DNA of 18,743 nucleotides from Puniceicoccales bacterium (GCA_031290315.1 JAITNS010000061.1:1-18743); one strand, 5' to 3'; shown: positions 8,428 through 18,038, numbered from the stretch's first letter. Numbers and translations: made by a program. The notes: generated from the sequence alone by a model not told the origin.

Positions 8428-9360
8428 GTGAAACATTGGCGTAAAGTAATATTATTTTTCTGTGTTTTTATAGTAAATTTGTGGGCAGATGAAAGTAAAA
8501 GCGAAACGGATAGCAAGACAGAAACAGCTACTAGCTTTAAAGGAATTACAATTACGGAAAAACATATTGCTTTAATGCGCGGGATCGCTGATTTCCTATT
8601 TTCTCACCCATCAGATACGGTAGAACAAAAAGAAAAAGATAAGACTCAAAAAGAAATAATTCAAGCCGTTATTCCAGCTAAATCTGAAAAAATTTTAAAA
8701 GTCGGTATCCCGCGTGATAATTTACCATTTACAGCAATGCGTAACGGTACGCCTATCGGTTTTGATGTGGACCTTATTCGTTTGCTTTTTGAAAATAAGG
8801 CGGTTCATGTGGAAATAGTGCCTATCGAGACGACCGAAATCGAAGAAAATATTAGCACAGGAAAAGTCCATGTCGTTCTAGGTTGCCTTATAAAAAATAC
8901 GTCGAGTAATTCGACCTTAGGGAATAGTGATTGTTATCTAAGTACCGATATTGCTGCTGTTTCTTGGAAAAAACCAAAAAAAGATATGCAAAAGTTTTCC
9001 TTTGAAGGCAAATGTATTGGAGTAATCAAAAATTCTTTTTTTGAAGATTATATTCGTAACGCTAATATCTTAAATGCAAAAGTTGTTACTTTCCCAACCA
9101 ATGGCGAAATGCTTGAACATTTGTTAAAAGAAAGTAAAGGCTCTGACCAATATATCGATGCCTTTTTAAGCAATAGTTACGCCGCTAAAGATATGGTTGC
9201 AAAATATCGCGAATTAGAATTATCATTACTGGGCACTAAGCAAGAGATTGTCGTGCTGGCACCAAAAGATTCCCCATGGTTGGGAACCATCAACCAAAAA
9301 ATAAAAAAGATAGAGGGATCGGATAAATTATCCGAGACCAAACGCCATTGGGGCATTTAA
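8428..9360 (+). CDS. Family-3 extracellular solute-binding protein, orphan
   Basis: A 310-residue periplasmic binding protein of the amino-acid ABC transporter type (SBP_bac_3). The GTG start gives a signal peptide MKHWRKVILFFCVFIVNLWA with cleavage near residue 20. Residues about 21-85 form a charged, Lys/Glu/Thr-rich spacer with no obvious fold. The binding domain starts near ILKVGIPRDNLPFTAM and contains the diagnostic GTPIGFDVDLIRLLFEN. Other lobe features follow: TGKVHVVLGCLI, CIGVIKNSFFEDYI and the C-terminal VVLAPKDSPWLGTINQKI. No cognate permease or ATPase gene adjoins it; the next gene is msbA. The ligand cannot be read from sequence. Related non-transport uses, such as sensor-type domains, are possible but no other domain is seen. 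Confidence 0.83.
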   Translation: MKHWRKVILFFCVFIVNLWADESKSETDSKTETATSFKGITITEKHIALMRGIADFLFSHPSDTVEQKEKDKTQKEIIQAVIPAKSEKILKVGIPRDNLPFTAMRNGTPIGFDVDLIRLLFENKAVHVEIVPIETTEIEENISTGKVHVVLGCLIKNTSSNSTLGNSDCYLSTDIAAVSWKKPKKDMQKFSFEGKCIGVIKNSFFEDYIRNANILNAKVVTFPTNGEMLEHLLKESKGSDQYIDAFLSNSYAAKDMVAKYRELELSLLGTKQEIVVLAPKDSPWLGTINQKIKKIEGSDKLSETKRHWGI

Positions 9361-9394
9361 AAGATTTAAAGTTTGAAGATTTATAAAATCATGC

Positions 9395-11167
9395 ATGGTT
9401 CAAATTATGCGTGAATGTAGGATGAGTATCTGGAGTTTATTTAGTTACTTCAGATTCCTTAAAAAAGCAAAAAAAGACGTTATACTGGCGATAATAATGG
9501 GAATTGTCCACGGCTTATCAAGTGGGTTTGGTATCCCGGTCATTTTAAAATATTCATCGAGTATTCTGTTCAGTGGTGAGGCGATTAGAAGTGTAATTCT
9601 GACCATTCTCACGTTGTTGCCCATGCTTGTAATGTTAATACGGGGTATCTCTGGTTTTTTAAGTTCCTATTATTTTGCAGCCTGCGGACAACATATTGTA
9701 GAAGAATTACGTATGATGATTTTTCAAAAAATGCAGCGCTTACATTTAGGATTTTTTAATGAATGCCCACCTTCGGAATTAATCTCGCGCTCGATTAATG
9801 CAAGTACGATTATCCAAACAAATTTGGTCGACATCTCTCACGATATCATTACTCAACCCATGGCTCTTCTAGGGGCTATCAGTTACCTGGTTTACCTTTG
9901 CATTGAACAATCGGATTTGGTGATTTTATTTCTATTTCTAACCGCTTTACCGGTAATTATTTTTCCAATCCGAAATATTGGACAACGGTTACGTAATAAA
10001 TCAGGTCAAATGCAAGGGCGTACAACGGAAATTATCAATAAACTCAATCACAATTTAGCGGCTATAAAAGAGGTACGTGCTTTCGGTTTAGAAGAACAAG
10101 AAATTGGGCGTTATCGTAAGGCGTGCCACGCATTCTCCGACGCTTTCTTACAAGTCATAAAATATCAATTAATTATTTCTCCCATCGTCGAAGTGATTTC
10201 TGCCGTCGGTGTCGGGTTTGCAATGTTTTATGCGTATAGACAAAATTTGAGGTTGGAACTTTTTATATCATTAGCAACTGCACTTTATTTCGGCTACGAT
10301 GCTATTAAACGCTTGGGAGATCTCAGTAATAAAATCCAGACAAGTATGGCAGCCGTTGATCGTATCGAGGTTATTTTGAGTGAGCCGGAAAAAATCGTGG
10401 ATCCTAGTAATCCCGTTTTAGTCGGGAAACTACATGGCGATATTCGATTCCAGGAGGTATCTATTGGATATTTGAATAATAGGGAAGTGTTAAAAAAAAT
10501 CAATGTGATACTTCAACATGGCAAAACATATGCACTAGTAGGAGCAAGTGGCGCCGGAAAGTCGACCTTTGTAAATATGATTCTACGATTCTACGATCCA
10601 GACCAAGGTAATATTAGCGTCGATGGTATAGAAATTCGTGACATGTTGAAACATGATTTGCGAAGTAATATTGGTTATGTGCCCCAAGATCCAACCCTAA
10701 TTAACGATACGGTATACAATAATATTATTTGGGGAAAGCCGAACGCAAAGAAAGAAGAAGTGATCGAAGCAGCTAAAAAAGCCTACGCCCATGATTTTAT
10801 TTTACAAATGCCAGACGGATATAATACATTAATAGGGGAAGAGGGGCGAACGATTTCGGGCGGCCAGCAGCAACGTATCGCATTAGCCCGTGTGTTTTTA
10901 CGCGATTGCCCAATTCTTATCTTCGATGAAGCAACATCGGCGTTGGACTCAGAAAGTCAACAGGCAATCTATCAAGCAATTAAAAATCTCTCCCGTGATA
11001 AAACAATTATTATGATTTCCCATCGCTTTAGTATGATGTCGATTGTCGATGAGGTACTCGTTTTTTCCCAAGGAAAAATTATTGAAGAAGGTACCCATCA
11101 AAGTTTATTATCAAATGATACCTTATATCGGAAGTTGTACGAAAAACAGCAGGTGGTAAAATCATGA
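9395..11167 (+). CDS. msbA: MsbA-type ABC transporter, probable lipid A flippase
   Basis: A half-size ABC exporter with fused membrane and ATPase domains, 590 residues. The N-terminal half (about 30-320) carries roughly six hydrophobic helices. The ATPase half has Walker A GASGAGKST (383-391), the Q-loop in GYVPQDPTL (428-436), signature ISGGQQQR (487-494), Walker B ILIFDEATSALD (507-518) and the switch His in ISHRF (His543). The signature begins with Ile instead of the common Leu. Length and architecture match MsbA, which flips lipid A-core across the inner membrane. The ATGA overlap with the LPS-heptose gene hldD supports that role, although other multidrug or lipid exporters share this layout. 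Alternative in-frame ATGs lie just downstream of the chosen one. Confidence 0.85.
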   Translation: MVQIMRECRMSIWSLFSYFRFLKKAKKDVILAIIMGIVHGLSSGFGIPVILKYSSSILFSGEAIRSVILTILTLLPMLVMLIRGISGFLSSYYFAACGQHIVEELRMMIFQKMQRLHLGFFNECPPSELISRSINASTIIQTNLVDISHDIITQPMALLGAISYLVYLCIEQSDLVILFLFLTALPVIIFPIRNIGQRLRNKSGQMQGRTTEIINKLNHNLAAIKEVRAFGLEEQEIGRYRKACHAFSDAFLQVIKYQLIISPIVEVISAVGVGFAMFYAYRQNLRLELFISLATALYFGYDAIKRLGDLSNKIQTSMAAVDRIEVILSEPEKIVDPSNPVLVGKLHGDIRFQEVSIGYLNNREVLKKINVILQHGKTYALVGASGAGKSTFVNMILRFYDPDQGNISVDGIEIRDMLKHDLRSNIGYVPQDPTLINDTVYNNIIWGKPNAKKEEVIEAAKKAYAHDFILQMPDGYNTLIGEEGRTISGGQQQRIALARVFLRDCPILIFDEATSALDSESQQAIYQAIKNLSRDKTIIMISHRFSMMSIVDEVLVFSQGKIIEEGTHQSLLSNDTLYRKLYEKQQVVKS

Positions 11168-12165
11168 GAATCGGGGAAGGTAGTATTTTAGTTACGGGTG
11201 GTGCTGGACTTATCGGCAGTGCATTGATCTGGGCACTAAATAATTTGGGCGTAGAAGATATCGTCCTTTGCGAACGATTGTCAACGGATGATCGCTATAA
11301 AAATTTAATTCCACTTCATTTCCATGACTATGTCGATGGGGATGATTTAATGGCGTATTTGGGGAGCGATTCTGCACGAAATATCAGAACTATTTTCCAT
11401 TTGGGGGCGTGTGCCGATACAATGGAAACCGATGGTCGCTTCCTGATGAAAAATAATTTCGAGTTCACAAAAAATTTAGCACACTATGCCGAACAACATA
11501 AAATACGTTTTGTTTACGCTTCTTCAGCAGCAACCTACGGCGACGGATCTCAAGGAATGGAAGACAATGAAGCATTATTATACACATTGCGCCCCTTAAA
11601 TATGTATGGTTATTCTAAACATTTATTTGATATTTATGCACAAACCAAAGGAATGAAACTTTATGGGATGAAATATTTCAATGTATTTGGGCCAAACGAA
11701 TATCATAAAGCGCATATGATTAGCATGGTGGTGCGGGCCTATGAGCAAATCCAAAGCACTGGCCAAGTAAAATTATTTAAAAGTTATCGTCCGGAATACG
11801 CCGATGGATATCAAAAACGTGATTTTTTATATGTAAAAGATGCAGTCGATATGACAATCTTTTTGGGAAATGTTACAGAATCTATCGATGGGCGATCGAC
11901 AGCAGGGATTTATAATATCGGCTCTGGGGAAGCAAATACATGGCTTGATCTCCTTGCTCCTATTTTCGAAGTTTTACAGAAACCACAACATATCCAATAT
12001 ATCGAAATGCCTGAAAATTTGCGGGCAAGATACCAATATTATACATGTGGTAATATTCGAAAACTTCATGCCATAGGCTATAAAAAACCGATAATGCCCT
12101 TACAAGAAGCAGTAAAGGACTATGTTGCAAATTATTTGATTCCTAGTAAACGTCTAGGAGAATAA
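11164..12165 (+). CDS. hldD: ADP-L-glycero-D-manno-heptose 6-epimerase (HldD)
   Basis: HldD epimerises ADP-D,D-heptose to ADP-L,D-heptose, the donor for inner-core LPS heptose. The 333-residue protein is an extended short-chain dehydrogenase: NADP-binding TGGAGLIGSALIWALN (11-26), DDRYKNLIPLHFHDYVD (typical of HldD rather than other epimerases), HLGACADTMETDG, the SSAATYG serine block (120-126) and the Tyr-x3-Lys pair in MYGYSKHLFD (Tyr148, Lys152). Further HldD blocks are KYFNVFGPNEYHK, KRDFLYVKDAVD, YNIGSGEANTWLDL and LRARYQYYT. It shares ATGA with the msbA stop, implying translational coupling. The companion heptose genes hldE and gmhA/B are not in the window. Confidence 0.93.
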   Translation: MRIGEGSILVTGGAGLIGSALIWALNNLGVEDIVLCERLSTDDRYKNLIPLHFHDYVDGDDLMAYLGSDSARNIRTIFHLGACADTMETDGRFLMKNNFEFTKNLAHYAEQHKIRFVYASSAATYGDGSQGMEDNEALLYTLRPLNMYGYSKHLFDIYAQTKGMKLYGMKYFNVFGPNEYHKAHMISMVVRAYEQIQSTGQVKLFKSYRPEYADGYQKRDFLYVKDAVDMTIFLGNVTESIDGRSTAGIYNIGSGEANTWLDLLAPIFEVLQKPQHIQYIEMPENLRARYQYYTCGNIRKLHAIGYKKPIMPLQEAVKDYVANYLIPSKRLGE

Positions 12166-14175
<2,010 letters not shown>

Positions 14176-14176
14176 T

Positions 14177-14307
14177 TATGGGGCTCGCCCCCCATACCCC
14201 CGCCAGGGGATGGATCCCCTGGACCTCCTTTATGGCCCTAGATTAGATGCCAAGGGCATCTCAATCTAGGGCCAAGAAATAGTTCAAAGAATATTGTTCT
14301 TTGAACT
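14177..14307. repeat. Palindromic composite element, unit A (four hairpins)
   Basis: Four consecutive perfect or near-perfect inverted repeats. Hairpin A1, 14177-14196: TATGGGG pairs with CCCCATA. A2, 14203-14222: CCAGGGGAT pairs with ATCCCCTGG, two-base loop. A3, 14233-14274: TGGCCCTAGATT plus AGATGCC pair with GGCATCT plus AATCTAGGGCCA, 19 pairs with one bulged C and a three-base loop. A4, 14281-14307: AGTTCAAAGAA pairs with TTCTTTGAACT, five-base loop. A1 and A2 are much more GC-rich than the surrounding genes. No open reading frame runs through it. It starts one base after the ligA stop. The family is not one I can name; it resembles REP/BIME-type palindromic repeats in general design. 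Confidence 0.85.
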
Positions 14308-14349
14308 TATTAATTGCAGCCAGGCTATGCTATTAGCAAAAAGTAGATA

Positions 14350-14475
14350 TATGGGGCTTTGCCCCATACCCCACAAGGAGTCATGGACTCCTTGACCTTT
14401 TATTAGCCCAATAATTATGTATAATATACATAATCATTGGGCTACAATCAAGATCCAGGAAACAATGTTTCCTGG
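14350..14475. repeat. Palindromic composite element, unit B (diverged tandem copy)
   Basis: Four inverted repeats in the same order and spacing as unit A, starting 173 bases later. B1, 14350-14368: TATGGGGC, TTT loop, GCCCCATA. B2, 14374-14394: CAAGGAGTC, ATG loop, GACTCCTTG. B3, 14404-14444: TAGCCCAAT plus ATTATGTAT pair with ATACATAAT plus ATTGGGCTA, 18 pairs, one A/C mismatch, three-base loop. B4, 14455-14475: CCAGGAAAC, AAT loop, GTTTCCTGG. Linkers are recognisably related to unit A (ATACCCC after hairpin 1; ACCT, then A/T, before AGCCC or GGCCC). Stem sequences differ from A, but the pairing partners have changed to match, so structure rather than sequence is kept. The 42 bases between units (14308-14349) have only weak pairing. 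Confidence 0.85.
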
Positions 14476-14484
14476 CGAGGATTA

Positions 14485-14503
14485 TAAGGGCGAGAAGCCC
14501 TTA
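14485..14503 (-). terminator. Hairpin over the rlmD stop codon
   Basis: TAAGGGC (14485-14491) and GCCCTTA (14497-14503) form a seven-pair stem with a GAGAA loop. The last three bases are the rlmD stop codon (TAA on the minus strand). It could act as part of a terminator for rlmD, but no clear run of T's follows in the minus direction. It may instead be a ninth hairpin of the neighbouring palindrome cluster. Confidence 0.45.
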
Positions 14504-15697
14504 CACTAGGAGCGTGATTACATTTTCAATATGTCGTGTCTGTGGAAATAAATCAAAAGGTTGCACACGATGAATAGCATAATGGTGTTGTAGTAAAAAT
14601 TTTATATCACGAGCTTGGGTGTCAGGACTACATGAAACATATATAATTTTTTTCGGCGAAAAATTAACCAATTTTTGTAAAAATGCTTCATTACAACCTT
14701 TGCGTGGAGGGTCGAGAATAATAGAAGTTTTGATGGCATCGGATAATCTTTCCATAAAAATATTTTCTGCTGAATCTTCAATAAAACGAATATTCGAAAT
14801 ATTATTTATAGCAGCATTTTGACGGGCAAGTGCGATCGCACGCCCATTGATTTCAATCCCAATAATACTTCGAAATTTTTCACTGCCATAAATCCCAAAT
14901 ACGCCTACACCGCAATAAATATCTAATAAAAATTCAATGCCATCACCACTAGCTTCGTCGATAATATAGTCCGTGAAAGTCGGTAAAATATATGGATTAT
15001 TTTGAAAAAATTCCCCAGCGTAAACTTGAAATCGCGATGGACCGATCGCTTGCGTAATAATATTTGCGGGATTCGTTTCAACACCATCACCCGTATCGCG
15101 AAGCAGTAGCGTTCCGCCTCGCTTAAAAGATTTTTTCCGTACCTCTTGGCGTAAAGTCTTAAATTTTTCATTGATCGCATGTGTCGCAATACAGCATTGC
15201 TCGATATCTACAACCTCAAACCGACAACCCATTTTTAAAAAACCAATCTTTTGTGCATTTCTTTCGAAATGAGGCGTCAATTTCGAACGATAGTAATAAA
15301 TTTGATCCGTTCCGATAGTTGGCTGTACATCGACGTCCGCATAAGCAAGCTTTTGTAATAATTCTTTAACATGCTGTCGCTTGAGTTTCAATTGCACATC
15401 ATATATTAGATGCTGATACTGACAGCCTCCGCAAATACCAAATAATGGGCAGTGAGACTCGATGCGTTCGGGCGATGGCTCTAAAATTTCAATTAAATCA
15501 GCTTCGGAATAATTATTGTGATTGCGGTAAATTCGACAGCGAACTTGCTCACCAATCGCAACATTCGGTACCATGATTACCCACCCCTCGTAACGCCCAA
15601 TACCAACCCCTAAATTCGTAATATTTTCAATCAATAATTCTAACTCCCTATGATATTCAAAGGGCTTATTGTTAAAATCTTTAGGGGCTAGGGGCAT
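14501..15697 (-). CDS. rlmD: RlmD/RumA-type 23S rRNA m5U methyltransferase
   Basis: A SAM-dependent RNA uracil-C5 methyltransferase, 398 residues. The N-terminal TRAM-like domain (about 18-74) includes NLGVGIGRYEGWVIMVPN. An iron-sulfur cluster site follows: Cys83, Cys89 and Cys92 in CPLFGICGGCQYQH, with the fourth ligand probably Cys168 or Cys169. The methyltransferase domain has DIYCGVGVFGIYG (259-271), ILDPPRKGC (327-335), the nucleophile Cys356 in YVSCSPDT, and FPQTRHIENV with the general-base Glu391. TRAM plus Fe-S places it in the RlmD (RumA)/RlmC group rather than TrmA. Whether it targets U1939, U747 or both cannot be read from sequence. It is transcribed towards ligA, 30 bases behind the HIT gene. 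Confidence 0.88.
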   Translation of the reverse strand: MPLAPKDFNNKPFEYHRELELLIENITNLGVGIGRYEGWVIMVPNVAIGEQVRCRIYRNHNNYSEADLIEILEPSPERIESHCPLFGICGGCQYQHLIYDVQLKLKRQHVKELLQKLAYADVDVQPTIGTDQIYYYRSKLTPHFERNAQKIGFLKMGCRFEVVDIEQCCIATHAINEKFKTLRQEVRKKSFKRGGTLLLRDTGDGVETNPANIITQAIGPSRFQVYAGEFFQNNPYILPTFTDYIIDEASGDGIEFLLDIYCGVGVFGIYGSEKFRSIIGIEINGRAIALARQNAAINNISNIRFIEDSAENIFMERLSDAIKTSIILDPPRKGCNEAFLQKLVNFSPKKIIYVSCSPDTQARDIKFLLQHHYAIHRVQPFDLFPQTRHIENVITLLV

Positions 15698-15727
15698 TCC
15701 GAGAGTGTAAGTAAGATTATTTTTTTA

Positions 15728-16081
15728 TTAGCAAGGAGGCCAAATCATAGGTTTTCCAGCTAAAAGATGAACATGTAAGTGGGGAACCGTCTCACCGGCA
15801 TCTTGACCATTATTAATCACAACCCGAAACCCTCCTCCTAATTCTTTTTGTTGTGCAAATTTCTGTGCCATTAACAATAAATGCCCCAATAGTAATGCAT
15901 CTTGTTCCCGGGCCTCAGCTAAATGCGGAATCCTTTTTTTTGGAATAATAAGCACATGTACCGGCGCTCCCGGATTAATGTCCCTAATCACAATACATAG
16001 GTCATCTTCCATGAGAATTTCTGCAGAAATCTCTCGATCGATGATTTTCTCAAAAATAGTTTTTTCAGTATTAAACTCCAT
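15728..16081 (-). CDS. HIT-family (HinT-like) nucleotide-binding hydrolase
   Basis: A 117-residue histidine-triad protein, the length of bacterial HinT, which hydrolyses nucleoside phosphoramidates such as aminoacyl-AMP-like adducts. The triad is HLHVHLLAG at 101-109 (His101, His103, His105). Upstream family features are TIFEKIIDREISAEILMEDDLCIVIRDINP in the N-terminal half, PVHVLIIPKKRI and RVVINNGQDAGETVPH. Start and stop are conventional. It is the first gene of a two-gene minus-strand set with rlmD and is divergent from the SurA-like gene. Physiological substrate is unknown. Confidence 0.94.
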   Translation of the reverse strand: MEFNTEKTIFEKIIDREISAEILMEDDLCIVIRDINPGAPVHVLIIPKKRIPHLAEAREQDALLLGHLLLMAQKFAQQKELGGGFRVVINNGQDAGETVPHLHVHLLAGKPMIWPPC

Positions 16082-16109
16082 AGACTTTAATAGTAGAATA
16101 TATAAAAGA

Positions 16110-16138
16110 TTTTCTAGAGAAAAATGTTCTCTAGAAAA
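16110..16138 (+). terminator. Terminator-like hairpin in the divergent HIT/SurA-like region
   Basis: TTTTCTAGAGAA (16110-16121) and TTCTCTAGAAAA (16127-16138) pair perfectly over 12 bases around an AAATG loop. A T-rich run follows to about 16155 on the + strand, the form of an intrinsic terminator. It lies between two divergently transcribed genes, 40 bases before the SurA-like ATG, where no + strand transcript needs ending. It may be an attenuator, an operator, or a solitary relative of the palindromes at 14281 and 14455. Confidence 0.6.
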
Positions 16139-16178
16139 TTTTCTTTTCTTTTTTTAAGTAGCCCTAAGCTCCAAACTT

Positions 16179-17114
16179 ATGTTGAAGTTTTTCTTTAAAA
16201 TTAGTACACTCTTTATTGTATTGCGCGGCGTAACACTCTACGGTTTTATAGCCCAAAAAAATGTTTACCAAAATTGGATCCTAGCACACGTGGAAGATGC
16301 CGTAATCACAAAACAACAAATCGAAATAGAAGTAAGCCGTGCTAAGCAGGGGAAATATTTAAATGCACAATCGGAAGCAGAATTGCATACAAAAGTATTG
16401 AATGTAATGATCGAAAAAAAAATTATCGTAAAGGAATTTGATCGGATGAAAGGAAAATTACCAGAAAATCATGTCCAAAAAAAATATGACGAAATCTTAA
16501 AATTACACTGCGATAATGATCGCTTGAAATTTGCAGAGGCTTTGCAAAAACAAGGAAAAACTACTTATAGTTTTAAAGACGAAATTCGAGAAAATGCAAT
16601 CGTCTCTTTTATGTATGAACGTAATGTCATTAAACCCAATACGGTTAGCCCTCTCGAAATTAAACATTATTATGATACTAACCGTTCAAAACTTATTCAG
16701 GAAAGACAGTTTAGTATCGATCAAGTAATGGTCACAAAGGAAAATGAAGAAGCAATCACAACAATTAAATCACTCCTCCAACAAAATTTATCCTACGAAA
16801 AATGCTGTTCCCAATTAACTAAAATTCCAGGAATTACAGTAAACCATATGGACGATTTAGCAGAAACAGATGTGTTGCCAGTAATTACTGAAAAAATCGC
16901 AACAATGTCAACCTATTCCTTTGATAATGTTCCCGTTGATTGCGGTAATCAATGGATCTTTTTAGGACTTCAAAATGTTAAAAACGCTCATGCCCTGTCG
17001 CTGCATGAGGCTAGAAATCAGATAGAACATACCCTCTTAGGTGAAAAATATCAAACATTGCAAGAAGCTTGGATCAATACATTGAAGAAAAAAGCTTATT
17101 ATGTGTTGTTATAA
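16179..17114 (+). CDS. SurA/PrsA-like periplasmic chaperone with degenerate parvulin domain
   Basis: A 311-residue exported protein resembling SurA-type peptidyl-prolyl isomerases that escort outer-membrane proteins through the periplasm. The N-terminus is hydrophobic (MLKFFFKISTLFIVLRGVTLYGF), probably a signal peptide. Residues about 34-150 match the SurA N-terminal chaperone module: ILAHVEDAVITKQQIEIEV, LNVMIEKKIIVKEFDRM, then helical charged segments. A linker, VSPLEIKHYYDTNRSKLI, leads into a single parvulin-sized region (about 182-275) starting ERQFSIDQVMV. This region lacks the GGDLG-type loop and clear active-site residues, so it may be a chaperone without isomerase activity. Six bases separate it from the permease gene. 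SurA of E. coli has two parvulin domains and about 430 residues. Confidence 0.72.
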   Translation: MLKFFFKISTLFIVLRGVTLYGFIAQKNVYQNWILAHVEDAVITKQQIEIEVSRAKQGKYLNAQSEAELHTKVLNVMIEKKIIVKEFDRMKGKLPENHVQKKYDEILKLHCDNDRLKFAEALQKQGKTTYSFKDEIRENAIVSFMYERNVIKPNTVSPLEIKHYYDTNRSKLIQERQFSIDQVMVTKENEEAITTIKSLLQQNLSYEKCCSQLTKIPGITVNHMDDLAETDVLPVITEKIATMSTYSFDNVPVDCGNQWIFLGLQNVKNAHALSLHEARNQIEHTLLGEKYQTLQEAWINTLKKKAYYVLL

Positions 17115-17120
17115 ACGCTC

Positions 17121-18038
17121 ATGTTGCCCTTCCTGCTTAAAAGAATATTATTGGCATTACCGACATTTTTTGCGGTGACTTTTTTGACGTTTACTTTAGT
17201 TCATTTTGTCCCCGGTGGACCCTTCGATGCCGAAAAAGAAATGCCCGCAGCAATCCGTCAAAAATTACATGAACGCTACGGTCTTAATCGCCCCCTTAGT
17301 GAACAATATTGCCGCTATATCAAAAATGTTTTGCACGGAGATTTTGGACCTTCCTATAAATATAGTAATTGGGATGTGGCCGATCTCGTCAAATCAAAAG
17401 CAGTCGTGAGTTTTGAACTGGGCTTGTATAGTATGCTATTTGCCCTAATAGTAGGCGTTTCGGTGAGCATGATTTGTATACGCTTGCAAGGTACCCAATG
17501 GGACTTTGTCCTATGTTTTTTGTCGACCTTGGGAATCTGTTTGCCAGCATTTATCGTAGGCCCTTTGTTGATTTATATTTTTGGAATATGTTTGCATTGG
17601 GTAAATGTCGCCTGCTGGGAAAATTGGAGCGATAAAATTTTACCAACCCTAACTATCGGTACCCTCTATGCCTCCTATATCTCCCGATTGGCAAAACGTG
17701 GCCTGTGCGATGTTTTACAAAAACCATATATTATGGCAGCACGAGCCCGTGGAATTAGTGAACGACGAATTTTCTTTATCCATACGCTAAGAAATGGAAT
17801 ATTACCAGTGGTAGCTTATATGGGACCAGCATTTGCAGGTATTATTAGTGGAGCCATTGTAACGGAAACCATTTTTCAAATCCCTGGCCTCGGACGCCTC
17901 CTAATCCAAGCTATCAATAACCGCGACGATATGCTGATCCTCGGAATCGTCAATTTCTACGCCTTAGCAGTGATTATTTGTAATGCGCTGGTGGATTGTA
18001 TCCAGGCATGGCTAAATCCCAAAATTCGCCTACATTGA
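17121..18038 (+). CDS. oppB: OppB/DppB-type ABC transporter permease
   Basis: An inner-membrane permease of peptide/nickel ABC importers, 305 residues with about six hydrophobic segments. The N-terminus MLPFLLKRILLALPTFFAVT and the HFVPGGPFD motif are the classic OppB opening, followed by RYGLNRPLSEQYCRYIKNVL and HGDFGPSYKY. The cytoplasmic EAA-type loop that docks the ATPase is YIMAARARGISERRIFFIHTLRNG (about 202-225, start approximate). The C-terminal block GAIVTETIFQIPGLGRLLIQAI is also typical. The start is the ATG 6 bases after the SurA-like gene. The usual next gene, oppC, is missing; a decayed region follows. Binding protein and ATPase genes would have to be elsewhere. Confidence 0.9.
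   Translation: MLPFLLKRILLALPTFFAVTFLTFTLVHFVPGGPFDAEKEMPAAIRQKLHERYGLNRPLSEQYCRYIKNVLHGDFGPSYKYSNWDVADLVKSKAVVSFELGLYSMLFALIVGVSVSMICIRLQGTQWDFVLCFLSTLGICLPAFIVGPLLIYIFGICLHWVNVACWENWSDKILPTLTIGTLYASYISRLAKRGLCDVLQKPYIMAARARGISERRIFFIHTLRNGILPVVAYMGPAFAGIISGAIVTETIFQIPGLGRLLIQAINNRDDMLILGIVNFYALAVIICNALVDCIQAWLNPKIRLH

Noticed and set aside
14308..14349. Extra hairpins between units A and B (for example TGCT/AGCA)
   Set aside because: Stems of four pairs are too short to separate from chance in this composition.
14177..14503. CRISPR array
   Set aside because: The palindromes differ from each other and there are no identical repeats with regular unique spacers; no cas gene is seen.
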